From Victivallis lenta (GTDB lineage Bacteria; Verrucomicrobiota; Lentisphaeria; Victivallales; Victivallaceae), in NCBI RefSeq assembly GCF_009695545.1, contig NZ_VUNS01000010.1:93832-157831 (forward strand): a DNA stretch of 64,000 bases. The letters are read 5' to 3'. A model generated the notes under the pieces. It was not told the DNA's origin and did not search any database. It saw only the letters and a program-made list of their open reading frames with translations. Every line of letters starts with the position of its first letter. The first letter of the stretch is position 1. Positions 34,189 through 42,660 of the stretch are shown here, in pieces. The translations under genes and the position numbers were made by a program.

Positions 34189-34724
34189 GATCGCTTGTTT
34201 TGACTCCCGAATAAATAGTATAAAATAGCTTCGGGAATGTATTTTTTCAAGTTGCCGGAGGGGTCGTCTGCACTGAATTGCGCGGTTTTGCGTCCCTGCC
34301 GGACCGGCAGTGCCCGGCGGAAAACTTTGAAAATCTGCCGTTGCCGCCTTGATGTGCCGCCGATTCGGGGGTAGTGTATAACCGCCGGAGGCGGGGAGGG
34401 CCCGTTTTGCCGGAAATCAAGGGGACGGTATATCAATACCATCGAAACATTAACAATGCCTTTCTCGCGGAGGTAGTGCGGTGAAGCCGCACGAAGCGCC
34501 GGAGACGAGCACGACACGCAGTGTCGGGCACGGTCTTTTGAGACGAGCACGACACGCAGTGTCGGGCACGGTCTTTTGAGACGAGCACGATACGCAGTGT
34601 CGGGCACGGTCTCCTTCGAGAGAGGGGGCTTCCGAAAAGTAGCTGAAGCTTTTGGGCACTTGGTCCGAAAGACCCCGGGCCTGCGGGCGGAGGAGGCGCT
34701 TTTTGGGGAACATGGGAGAATATC
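34189..34724. other. Gene-free region with hairpin-rich repeat element
   Basis: 536 bases between the MFS gene and a small secreted protein. The left part is AT-rich leader of the MFS gene. From about 34470 it contains GTGCGG-TGAAG-CCGCAC (34476-34492), three 38-bp tandem units (34502-34615) and GGTC-CGAAA-GACC (34662-34674). Open frames here on the minus strand run only across the repeats and are not believed. Confidence 0.7.
34502..34615. repeat. Three tandem 38-bp repeats, each a long hairpin
   Basis: Units start at 34502, 34540 and 34578. Each contains CGAGCACGACAC-GCA-GTGTCGGGCACG, an imperfect inverted repeat with a three-base loop, and units 1 and 2 end in GGTCTTTT. Unit 3 has one C-to-T change (GATACG) and a diverged end (GGTCTCC). 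Units 1 and 2 are identical. The element may belong to a dispersed palindromic family; no other copy is seen in this window. Confidence 0.9.
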
Positions 34725-35303
34725 ATGAAGAAGCTGATTGGAGTCATGCTGGTTGCGGCGGCAGGCGCCGCCGTGTTTGCCGCCCCGGCGTTCCGGGTCG
34801 ATGTGAACGGCGCGCGGAAGGAGGGAAAGGTCCGGCTTGAGCCGGTCGCCGGCGAACAGATGAAGGTCATGGCGCCGTCGTTCCGCCCGGAAGCGGAGCG
34901 GGTCAACTACGTGACCGCTTATTCCGCCGCGCCGCTGAAGGCCGGGGAATGGACTGAATGCACCTTCTCGTTCAGGGCCGCCGACGGCGGCAGGGTCACT
35001 CTTGAGATGGGCGGCCAGTGGGCGCAGAACAAGGATGCTCGCGAATGGGTCCTGGTCGGGCCCGTCAAGGTCAACGGAGAGGTTCTGCCGAATTCGGATT
35101 ATGCGAAAACCTACAAAGCCGGCAATGGCAGGACCATGCCGTCCGGCTATTGGCTGGCCGGAGTTTCCGAGATTGTGCCGGGCGCCGGTCCCGACGGCAA
35201 GGCGGCGATCCGCACGAACCATGACAACCGTTTCTACCGCGTCCTCGAGGTCGAACCGGGCAAGACCTACACGGTCAGCGCCATGGTGAAGCCGGCGGAG
35301 TAA
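34725..35303 (+). CDS. Small secreted protein of unknown function
   Basis: 192 residues from ATG 34725 (GGGAG upstream). Signal peptide MKKLIGVMLVAAAGAAVFAA. The mature 170 residues are beta-rich and look like a jelly-roll carbohydrate-binding module (AGEWTECTFSFRAADGGRVT, LEVEPGKTYTVSAMV), ending abruptly at VKPAE. It may be a stand-alone CBM-like protein or the remnant of a longer enzyme. It lies right after the tandem hairpin repeats. Confidence 0.6.
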   Translation: MKKLIGVMLVAAAGAAVFAAPAFRVDVNGARKEGKVRLEPVAGEQMKVMAPSFRPEAERVNYVTAYSAAPLKAGEWTECTFSFRAADGGRVTLEMGGQWAQNKDAREWVLVGPVKVNGEVLPNSDYAKTYKAGNGRTMPSGYWLAGVSEIVPGAGPDGKAAIRTNHDNRFYRVLEVEPGKTYTVSAMVKPAE

Positions 35304-35517
35304 CCGGCCGGGAGAGAAGCGGGGGCCGATTCTCCTCTGGAATGGAGGGGATACGGGGGGATTTCCAACTGGCATCCCCCTCCCGGGAAAGTAATGTTTT
35401 TGAGGGTTTTTCATCATTTCCGGATATCGTTTCAACAAACAGGTCGGCCAATCGGATTCTCGGCAAATGACTGTTTTTCGGCGGCATCATGCAGTTTCTT
35501 TCATCAGGGGCAAATTC

Positions 35518-36540
35518 TCATTGTTTCAGAGAATCGGTCGAATGAGTCATGCAGTATTCGACCAGCTGGTCGATATGGGCGGTTGCCATGGCGATACAGA
35601 TGTCTGACGCTCCGTAATAGATTTTCACCGAACCGTCCGGCTCCGGGATGATGCCGCATGGAAATACGACGTTGGGGCGGTAGCGGGGGGCCAGTTCGTA
35701 TTCCATCCGCGGCGTCAGCACGGGAAATGGGCAGCGCGCCCGGATCAGCCACGGTTTCTGAAGATCAAGCAGCATCAGGCCGGCGCAATAAACCTTTCCC
35801 CCCTCGGGAGGCCAGATTTTCCAGCCGTCCGCAGTGCACTCTTCCGGAACGAATGCACCGTGAAAGAAGGTCAGCCATCCTGCCCCGGTTTTAATCGGCG
35901 GGGCGGCGGGGCCGATTTTATGACTCCCCCAGGCGACATCCAGATAGGAGAGCACCAGATGGTGATTTCCCCAATACTCCAGGTCCGGAGAGTCGGAAAA
36001 CCAGATATCATAACCATTCTCCGGGCGGTAAGCGCGGCGGAACGGGCGTTCCAGCCGCGCAAATTTTCCGTTGATCTTTTCAGGAAAAACAACAGCGTTG
36101 CGGTTATCCGGCAAAGAGCGGTAGATTCTTTCCCAATGGCGCAGGTCACGGCTTCTGGCAATGCACAGAAAAATTCCTTCCTCCCGCAAGTTGTCCTCCT
36201 GCGGATCGGAGCAGTAGGTCAGAATATATTCGCCGTCGATCATCGTGATGCGCGGATCATTCAGGTGTCCGCATTCCGAAGCGTCCGGCCGCAATATCGG
36301 CTCCGGTTCCACGGTGAAATGAATGCCGTCATCGCTTAACGCCAGTCCCAGCATCTGTTCGCCTTCATGGCTGTCCACCCGGATTACCAGCGCATAGCGG
36401 CCGTTCAAGCGGGTTGCGGCGGGATTGTACACGCGCTTGCAGCTGTAGGGGATATCTTCTGTGGTCAGAATCGGATTTTCCGGGCATCGGCGGAGCAGAG
36501 CCGGTTCCAGGCTTGTCAAAGAAGCGAAATCGAGTTTCAT
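35518..36540 (-). CDS. Second GH130-family mannoside phosphorylase/hydrolase
   Basis: 340 residues. Motifs match the family: LNDPRITMIDGEYILTY (catalytic Asp region), FPEKINGKFARLERPFR, HKIGPAAPPIKTGAGWLTFF and VKIYYGASD. It is clearly different from the GH130 at 3403 (NDPR rather than YDPR, longer N-terminus), so the two probably handle different mannosides. No signal peptide, so cytoplasmic. It is downstream of and on the same strand as an AraC regulator, and next to a divergent GH29 fucosidase, which suggests use of a fucose- and mannose-containing glycan. Confidence 0.9.
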   Translation of the reverse strand: MKLDFASLTSLEPALLRRCPENPILTTEDIPYSCKRVYNPAATRLNGRYALVIRVDSHEGEQMLGLALSDDGIHFTVEPEPILRPDASECGHLNDPRITMIDGEYILTYCSDPQEDNLREEGIFLCIARSRDLRHWERIYRSLPDNRNAVVFPEKINGKFARLERPFRRAYRPENGYDIWFSDSPDLEYWGNHHLVLSYLDVAWGSHKIGPAAPPIKTGAGWLTFFHGAFVPEECTADGWKIWPPEGGKVYCAGLMLLDLQKPWLIRARCPFPVLTPRMEYELAPRYRPNVVFPCGIIPEPDGSVKIYYGASDICIAMATAHIDQLVEYCMTHSTDSLKQ

Positions 36541-36648
36541 GATGATATACCTTTCTCTGGTGCTGTCGCGGTTAAACGAACAATACGCACTCCTTTTCCG
36601 GAATGAGAGACGAATTGCTCCCTCCGGGGCTCGTTGCGCATGAAGGGG

Positions 36649-37440
36649 TCAGCCTGGTTTTTGCGAGGCGTTGCGGTAGGTCGCGGGCGGAGAACCGAAC
36701 AGGCGCTTGAAGGTGCGCGAGAAGTGGAAACGATCCTTTACGCCGATTTCGGCGGCGATGGCATCGATTTCCAGATCGGTCGATTCGAGCAGCCGCGCCG
36801 CGAGCGTGTAGCGCAGGTTCAGCAGATACTGGTGCGGCGTGCTGCCGGTCACTTCGCGGAAGCGGCGGATAAATGAATTCGGAACGAATCCGGCGCGCGC
36901 GGCCAGCTCGGGGATATCGAGTTCCCTGGCCGGATGATTGCGCATCCAGTCGCAGACGCGGGTGATGCGCCGGTCGCGGTCGAGCTCGCAGAGCGCTTCG
37001 GCCGGAACACGGGCGAGGGCCGAGGCGGCGAGGGCGAGCCCGATCAGGTCGGTCCGGCCTCCGGACTGCCCCTCGTCGACCAGCCGGCGCCCTTCGTCCA
37101 CCAGCGCTTTCAGGTCGGGCGTCAGTTCGATGCGGTTCAGCCGGTATTCCGGGTTGCCGAAGAAGGAGGCGGCTTCGAAGTGGATGTAATACTGGCAGAC
37201 CGGCCGTTCGCGCCAGGTGACGAGTTCCGGGTACGGCGGCAGCAGATAAAGGGCGTCGGGCAGCAGTTCGATCCGGGTTCCGTTCCGGTACACTCCGGCG
37301 CCCGGGCCGTCATGGTGGTACAGCCGCCAGTAGCCGCCGGTCAGATGGAAGTGGTTCCAGAAGCTGCCGAGGTGCGCCTGCCAGACGCCGTCGAGCCGCA
37401 ACTGCCGCCCCGCGGGCAGAAGAATGTTTGTTTTCGTCAT
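36649..37440 (-). CDS. AraC-family transcriptional regulator
   Basis: 263 residues from ATG 37440; an in-frame ATG at 37461 is an alternative, neither with a strong ribosome site. N-terminal cupin-like sensor about 1-140 (WNHFHLTGGYWRLYHHDGPG, LYLLPPYPELVTW). C-terminal AraC domain about 160-258 with two helix-turn-helices: LDIPELAARAGFVPNSFIRR and IDAIAAEIGVKDRFHFSRTF, ending KRLFGSPPATYR. It is divergent from the GH29 gene and followed by GH130, so it probably activates both in response to a sugar. Confidence 0.92.
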   Translation of the reverse strand: MTKTNILLPAGRQLRLDGVWQAHLGSFWNHFHLTGGYWRLYHHDGPGAGVYRNGTRIELLPDALYLLPPYPELVTWRERPVCQYYIHFEAASFFGNPEYRLNRIELTPDLKALVDEGRRLVDEGQSGGRTDLIGLALAASALARVPAEALCELDRDRRITRVCDWMRNHPARELDIPELAARAGFVPNSFIRRFREVTGSTPHQYLLNLRYTLAARLLESTDLEIDAIAAEIGVKDRFHFSRTFKRLFGSPPATYRNASQKPG

Positions 37441-37471
37441 ATCTGCCCGCACTTTCTTCATAGGAGAAGTG

Positions 37472-37500
37472 TTGCAAAAATACATATTCCCGGGTACAAT
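37472..37500 (+). promoter_or_regulatory. Promoter of the GH29 gene
   Basis: TTGCAA (37472-37477), 17-bp spacer, TACAAT (37495-37500), 45 bases before the GH29 start and just upstream of the divergent AraC gene. Confidence 0.7.
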
Positions 37501-37544
37501 ATATGCAGCCTTCGATGTTTTTGCAAACGGCAAAGGAGAAAAAA

Positions 37545-38822
37545 ATGGGAAAAGGCAACACGGCATGGTTTGTTCGCGACCGGTTCGGAATGTTCATCCA
37601 CTGGGGACTTTATGCGCTCCCCGCGCGGCATGAGTGGATCCGCAACATCGAGCGGATTCCGAACGAAGATTACGAAATCTATTTTGAGATGTTCGACCCG
37701 GATCTTTTCGACCCGAAGGCGTGGGCGCGGGCCGCACGGGAGGCCGGCATGAAGTATTTCGTCATTACGACGAAGCACCATGAAGGGTTCTGCCTATGGG
37801 ATACGAAATATACAAATTACAAGGTCACGAACACCGCGGCCGGACGCGACCTGCTGCGCGAGGTCGTCGATGCGTTCCGGGCGGAGGGGCTGAGGGTCGG
37901 CTTCTACTATTCGCTGATCGACTGGCACCATCCGGATTTCCCGATCGACCGGATTCATCCGCTGCGCGACCTGCCGCCGGAGGAGATTGCGAAGCTGAAC
38001 GCGCCTCGCGACATGAAGCGTTACGCGCAGTATATGCGCGATCAGGTGACCGAGCTCCTGACCGGTTACGGGAAAATCGACATCATCTGGTTCGACTTCT
38101 CGTATCCCGGCGAAAACGGCAAGGGGCATGAGGATTGGGAGTCCGAAAAGCTGTATGAGCTTGTGCAGCGCCTGCAGCCCGGCATCATCGTCGACAACCG
38201 GCTCGATCTGCCCGAATCGGCCGATATCGTGACGCCGGAGCAGTATACGCCCGACCGCGGCATGGTCGATGCGGACGGCAGGCCGGTCGTCTGGGAGGGA
38301 TGCCAGACCTTCTCCGGCTCCTGGGGCTACCACCGTGACGAAGCGACCTGGAAATCGCCGCGCATGTGTCTTGAGATGCTGATCAACCACGTGTCGCGCG
38401 GCGGGAATCTGCTGATGAACGTCGGCCCGACTTCGCGCGGCTATCTCGACAAGCGGGCGCTCGACCGGCTGGCGGCCTACGGAGCGTGGATGCGGTACAA
38501 CTCGCGTTCGATCTACGGCTGCGGACAGGCCCCGGCTGAATTTGCGGCCCCGGAGGACTGCCGGTTCACCTGGAATCCGGAGACGAAGCGGCTCTATCTG
38601 CACTGCTTCGCCTGGCCGTTCAAGCATATTCATCTGCACGGCCTGGGCGGCAAGGTCAGGTATGCGCAGCTTCTGGCCGACGGCAGCGAGATCCGCATGC
38701 GCGAGTCGCAGGGCGACAACCTGAACAGCGGCACGCCGGAGAACGCGCTGACGCTTGAGCTGCCGGTGCTCCTGCCGGAACAGGGTTGCGAGATTCCGGT
38801 GATTGAACTGATTCTGAAATAA
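37545..38822 (+). CDS. Alpha-L-fucosidase, GH29
   Basis: 425 residues from ATG 37545 after AAAGGAG; an in-frame ATG at 37503 is inside the promoter leader. Key stretches: WFVRDRFGMFIHWGLYALPA, YFVITTKHHEGFCLWDT (active-site His pair), and IIWFDFSYP with the nucleophile Asp at about 184. GNLLMNVGPTSRG is the conserved C-terminal barrel segment. The enzyme removes alpha-linked fucose with retention. No signal peptide, so it works in the cytoplasm on imported oligosaccharides. Divergent from AraC and ended by a strong terminator. Confidence 0.95.
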   Translation: MGKGNTAWFVRDRFGMFIHWGLYALPARHEWIRNIERIPNEDYEIYFEMFDPDLFDPKAWARAAREAGMKYFVITTKHHEGFCLWDTKYTNYKVTNTAAGRDLLREVVDAFRAEGLRVGFYYSLIDWHHPDFPIDRIHPLRDLPPEEIAKLNAPRDMKRYAQYMRDQVTELLTGYGKIDIIWFDFSYPGENGKGHEDWESEKLYELVQRLQPGIIVDNRLDLPESADIVTPEQYTPDRGMVDADGRPVVWEGCQTFSGSWGYHRDEATWKSPRMCLEMLINHVSRGGNLLMNVGPTSRGYLDKRALDRLAAYGAWMRYNSRSIYGCGQAPAEFAAPEDCRFTWNPETKRLYLHCFAWPFKHIHLHGLGGKVRYAQLLADGSEIRMRESQGDNLNSGTPENALTLELPVLLPEQGCEIPVIELILK

Positions 38823-38836
38823 AAGGTTTCGCGGAA

Positions 38837-38879
38837 AAGAAAGCCGCCGCGGCGTGTGGAACAGCGCGGCGGTTTTCTT
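38837..38879 (+). terminator. Terminator after GH29
   Basis: AAGAAA..CCGCCGCG pairs with CGCGGCGG..TTTTCTT across a 14-base loop. The A- and T-rich flanks allow it to work in both directions, serving the convergent sulfatase-fold gene as well. Confidence 0.85.
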
Positions 38880-38953
38880 ACCGTTGTTTCCTCTCCGGGG
38901 TCCGCGGCGCATGCACTGAACCGGCGGCCTGGAGCTTATCCCAGAATAAGCTC

Positions 38954-40648
38954 TTAACGCAAATCCCGGGCTGAAATGCGTTCCTCGCAGGTGGCGTTCT
39001 TCAGTTTGTCGTAGAGAATGCGGCATTTCGAGACGATACGGGTCTTGGGGCGGAACTGCGGATTGATCGGACTTTTTTCGGGCTGGAATCCGTCGTATTC
39101 GATTCTCCCGAGTTCGAGCAGCAGGAACGGAAGGTCCTCGCTGCTCCAGGGACGGGCGGTGCCGCGGGCGATTTCGTCCGCTTCTCCCGGCCGCATGGCG
39201 GCCCGATAGGCATCGGTCAGGTAGAGCAGCATCGGGACTTCGACGGTCTGCCGGGTCGGCATGAATTCCATATGGAGAATCGTATCTTTTTCTTCATAAA
39301 GGTTTTCGCCGTGGTCCGGCAAATAGAGCAGGAAACCGTTCGGATTGCCCCGGCGCAGTCTGCCGATCAGGGTGTCGAGAATGAAGTCGTTGTACAGCAC
39401 GGAGTTGTCGTAGTGGTTGACGATTTCTCGATTCTGTTTCTGCTGGGCGTTGAAGAATTCCGGGGCTTCGTCGAGCGGGAACCGGCGGAATGACGCGGGG
39501 TAGGTCGCTTCGTAACCGCTGTGGCTGCCGATCAGGTGCAGGATGATGAATTTCCGGGGAGCCGGGTCGGCGAGCGCTTCGTCGAACAGCGGCAGAAGCG
39601 CTTCGTCGGGGCTTGATTTCCAGACGGTCATGGTGTTGCGGAACACGTCGGCGCGGGCGGCGATGGCCATATAGGTCAGCCCGAGCTCGGAGGCGTTCGC
39701 CTGGTTGCTCAGGTACCAGGTCCGGAATCCGGCGGCCCGCATGAGGTCGATGATGTTCGGCACTTCGAAGAACTTTTCATCCACGTCGTGCGCCTCGAAG
39801 CTCAGGAGCTTGGGAAGGACATTGTTCGTGAAGGAGTTCGGCGCGGTCACGTCCCGGAATACGTAAAGCTCGTTCCGGGCCGCCAGCTCCTCCATGCGCG
39901 GCATGGTCCGGCGCGGGTAGCCGTAAAGCGAGCTGTGGTATTTCGAGTGCGACTCGCCGATGACGAGGACGTAGACGGCGGACTCCTCGCGGCTGACCGC
40001 TTTCAGCTCCGCATTGGCGGCCGCGAGATCGTCCGCCATGAATTCGGCGTCGAGCTTCTCTTCGAGAAAGCGGTCGATGAGGACCGGCAGCGTCATGACG
40101 CCGTACCGGTTGTTCTCCGCGTCCGGCCGGAGCGAAAGGGCGAAATTCAGCAGGAGCGGCCCGGCGAGAATCCACGCCGCGAATCCGGCCGCGACGAATT
40201 TCCGCTTCAGGAACACAGCGAAAAGGAGGCCGCTCGCGGGATAGGCGAGGAGCAGCAGAACCGTTTTCCCGTTCAGCAGATAGAAATGAATGAAGCCGAG
40301 CACCTCCGTCCAGTTCGTCGCCCGGGCCAGGAACCAGAAGGAGAGCCGTGTCTGGCTCTGGAAATGCACGAAGAAAAAGAGATCCAGGAAATGAAAAGTT
40401 CCGGCCAGCACACAGGCCGCGAGCATGACCGTCCGCCCGAAGCGCGGGGAGCCGAAGCAGCCGAACACCGCGAAAAGGAATAATCCGGATACGGTCAGCA
40501 GCGCGGCGATCAGGAGATTTTCGAGGTCGAACATATGCAATCCGCGGCAGTTGGCGATCCAGATCGTCAGATCCGGGAAGACGAGCAGATAGCCGAAGAA
40601 CCAGAACCACGGGCGGATTCCGGAGTACTTTTCCCAGAGCCGCTTCAT
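38954..40648 (-). CDS. EptA/CptA-like membrane phosphoethanolamine transferase (sulfatase fold)
   Basis: 564 residues. About five membrane helices within residues 10-185, then a periplasmic alkaline-phosphatase-fold domain: LVIGESHSKYHSSLYGYPRR (metal ligand Glu and nucleophile region), FIILHLIGSHSGYEATYP (His ligand) and FLLYLPDHGENLYE (Asp-His ligands). Members of this fold transfer phosphoethanolamine or phosphoglycerol to lipid A or other glycans. The nucleophile is Thr in EptA; here the Ser or His after GE is at that place, a pattern I know from diverged members. Overlaps the preceding TPR gene by four bases (ATGA). Confidence 0.82.
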   Translation of the reverse strand: MKRLWEKYSGIRPWFWFFGYLLVFPDLTIWIANCRGLHMFDLENLLIAALLTVSGLFLFAVFGCFGSPRFGRTVMLAACVLAGTFHFLDLFFFVHFQSQTRLSFWFLARATNWTEVLGFIHFYLLNGKTVLLLLAYPASGLLFAVFLKRKFVAAGFAAWILAGPLLLNFALSLRPDAENNRYGVMTLPVLIDRFLEEKLDAEFMADDLAAANAELKAVSREESAVYVLVIGESHSKYHSSLYGYPRRTMPRMEELAARNELYVFRDVTAPNSFTNNVLPKLLSFEAHDVDEKFFEVPNIIDLMRAAGFRTWYLSNQANASELGLTYMAIAARADVFRNTMTVWKSSPDEALLPLFDEALADPAPRKFIILHLIGSHSGYEATYPASFRRFPLDEAPEFFNAQQKQNREIVNHYDNSVLYNDFILDTLIGRLRRGNPNGFLLYLPDHGENLYEEKDTILHMEFMPTRQTVEVPMLLYLTDAYRAAMRPGEADEIARGTARPWSSEDLPFLLLELGRIEYDGFQPEKSPINPQFRPKTRIVSKCRILYDKLKNATCEERISARDLR

Positions 40649-41295
40649 GGTGTTCTGATCTCCTCATGGAGTTTTTTGAGGGCGGCGACGGCGGCTTTCC
40701 GGACGGCGGACGCTTCGGGGTCTCCGCTCGTGCGCGCCGTTTCGAAAAGCCGTGCGAGCACCGGGACGGCCTCTTCCGGGCGCCCGGCCTTCCGGAGCTC
40801 CCCCGCGAGCGCGAAGCTTGCTTCGGCCCGCATCGCCAGCGGCAGCTGCGGTTCTGCCAGGAGCGCGGTGAACGCGGCGGCGGCATTGGCGTGATCCCCT
40901 TCGAAAACATAAGCCGAGGCGGAGTTGAAGGCGGCAAGGCGGCGGATTTCAGGATAGGTCGCCTTTTCGATGATCGCCGCATAGACGGCCCGCGCTTCGG
41001 AGAACCGCTTCGCGTTCATGTACTGATCCGCCAGCCGGATGCGGGCCTCTTCAACCGCCTCGGGGTGGGAGGCTTCGTATTTCGAGATGACTTTGACGAG
41101 CCGTTCCGGCGTTCTGGCGGTGAGGAAGTCGCGGTTTACGGCGAGCGCCCGGTAGCGCAGGCATACATAAGTTGCCGCTCCGGCGAGCAGAAGCAGCAGG
41201 AGCAGCGCGAGAATCCGGTCGGAGGAGCGTGAGGCGTTCCGGGAGGAGGCCGGGACCGTCTTTCCCTTTTGATTGTCATTGTCGATTCGGCACAT
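40645..41295 (-). CDS. Single-TM TPR-like protein
   Basis: 216 residues from ATG 41295. A short polar N-terminus (basic, Ser-rich) is followed by a helix at about 28-48 (ILALLLLLLLAGAATYVCL), then TPR-like helices (EEARIRLADQYMNAKRFSEA, AAFTALLAEPQLPLAMRAEA, ALAGELRKAGRPEEAVPVLA). The arrangement resembles YfgM-like TPR proteins that work with membrane partners. It is coupled to the EptA-like gene by a 4-base overlap, so it may help fold or position that enzyme. Confidence 0.7.
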   Translation of the reverse strand: MCRIDNDNQKGKTVPASSRNASRSSDRILALLLLLLLAGAATYVCLRYRALAVNRDFLTARTPERLVKVISKYEASHPEAVEEARIRLADQYMNAKRFSEARAVYAAIIEKATYPEIRRLAAFNSASAYVFEGDHANAAAAFTALLAEPQLPLAMRAEASFALAGELRKAGRPEEAVPVLARLFETARTSGDPEASAVRKAAVAALKKLHEEIRTP

Positions 41296-41464
41296 GCTTT
41301 TACCATATCTCCGGCCGGTTTTTTTTGCAACTCCGTTCCGGAAGAGATTCGCGGCTTTTCGCTGAAAATCGATTGCGTCGCGCAAATAATGAGATATATT
41401 ATCGAAAAGATAAACGGTTCCGGGCCGGCGCCCGGCGGTATCAAGGAAAAGAGGGATCTGTTCT

Positions 41465-42646
41465 ATGAAAGTCGCGATCGTTTCGAATCCGCGCCACCGG
41501 GCCGGGGATATGATCGAATACCTGCTGCTGCGGGCGGTGCACACGTTCAACAAGTTCGTTCCGGCCGACCTGCTGATTGTGGAAGGCGAGCTCGGCGAAC
41601 CGGAGGAGGGGTTCCTGAAGGATCTGTTTCTGTCGGTCGAGCGGCGCAGGCTGCCGCTGGCTCCGCTCTGGCTGGTGCGCCAGGAAGGCGCGGCGCTGCC
41701 GGAGGCGCCGGAACAAGTTGACGTGAACGGTGTGCCGGAGTCCCCGGCTGCGCTGGTGGAGCGCATTCGCCTGGCTGCGGGCGGCTTGCCCGACTTCTGC
41801 CGTGCTCCGTTCGAGGCGGTGCTGGCCGATGTCGGCGCCGACGGCTCGATCCGGGCGGAACGGGTGCCGATGGCGGTTGAGAAGCTTCCGGGCGTCACGG
41901 ACTTTCACGTGCACACCCGCATGGCCTACTGCTGTGAAAACATGGATATCCCGAAGGCGCTCCGGATGGCGGAGCTGTCGAACATCGAAACGGTCGCCTT
42001 CATCGAACACTCCGGGCAGCTCTATTTCGATGTGGACGACTACTGGGCCGGGCGCTATGTCTGGAAGACGCGCGGCAAAGCCGACGGCTGTCCCGCGGTC
42101 TGCCGCATGCCGGGCTATGAGGAGACGATCCGCGAGGGGCGGCGCTCCGGCGCCTTCCTGAACGGCTTCGAGCTCGATGTGGACCGCAACGGCGACATCA
42201 TTCTCGACGAACCCGACCGGCGGTTCGCGCAGGTCCGGCTCGGCGCATATCACCATATGGCCGAGAAGTATGATGCGCACATCGCATCGAGGCAGTTCCT
42301 GTTCTGCACCGAGGCGCTGCTGAAATACGGCGTTCACATTCTTGCGCATCCGTTCCGGATCTTTCCGTGGTCCGGCATGGCGAAGCCGAAGGAGCTTTAC
42401 GAACCGGTCGCCGAGCTGCTGCGCCGCTGCGGCGTCGCGGCCGAAGTGAACTTTCACCAGAATGATCCGGAGCCGGAGTTTTTTGAAATATGTCTGAAGA
42501 AGGGGGTGAAGATCGCGCTCGGAAGCGATTCGCACAATCTTTATGAAGTCGGCTTCTTTCTGCCGCATTTCCGTTTTCTCGCGGAGCTCGGCGTGACGGG
42601 CCGGCTCGACGAAGTCCTGTACCGTTTTCCCGAACAAGCCAGATGA
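41465..42646 (+). CDS. PHP-domain metal-dependent phosphoesterase
   Basis: 393 residues. An N-terminal region of about 145 residues is unassigned; from about 155 the PHP metal ligands appear in order: TDFHVHTRMAY (H-x-H), VAFIEHSGQLYF (E-H), LGAYHHMAEK, HILAHPFRIF and KIALGSDSHNLYEV (D-x-H). PHP proteins hydrolyse phosphate esters, as in histidinol phosphatase and polymerase exonuclease domains. The N-terminal extension is not usual. Fourteen bases before the aldo/keto reductase gene, so co-transcribed with it. Confidence 0.82.
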   Translation: MKVAIVSNPRHRAGDMIEYLLLRAVHTFNKFVPADLLIVEGELGEPEEGFLKDLFLSVERRRLPLAPLWLVRQEGAALPEAPEQVDVNGVPESPAALVERIRLAAGGLPDFCRAPFEAVLADVGADGSIRAERVPMAVEKLPGVTDFHVHTRMAYCCENMDIPKALRMAELSNIETVAFIEHSGQLYFDVDDYWAGRYVWKTRGKADGCPAVCRMPGYEETIREGRRSGAFLNGFELDVDRNGDIILDEPDRRFAQVRLGAYHHMAEKYDAHIASRQFLFCTEALLKYGVHILAHPFRIFPWSGMAKPKELYEPVAELLRRCGVAAEVNFHQNDPEPEFFEICLKKGVKIALGSDSHNLYEVGFFLPHFRFLAELGVTGRLDEVLYRFPEQAR

Positions 42647-42660
42647 AGGAGTGAAAAAGG

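Noticed and set aside
34502..34615. Possible CRISPR array
   Set aside because: The three 38-bp units are directly adjacent without unique spacers and no cas gene is nearby.
34170..35438. Minus-strand frame of about 420 codons across the tandem repeats and small secreted protein
   Set aside because: Its repeated peptide segments are just translations of the 38-bp repeats and the frame crosses a well-formed forward gene.
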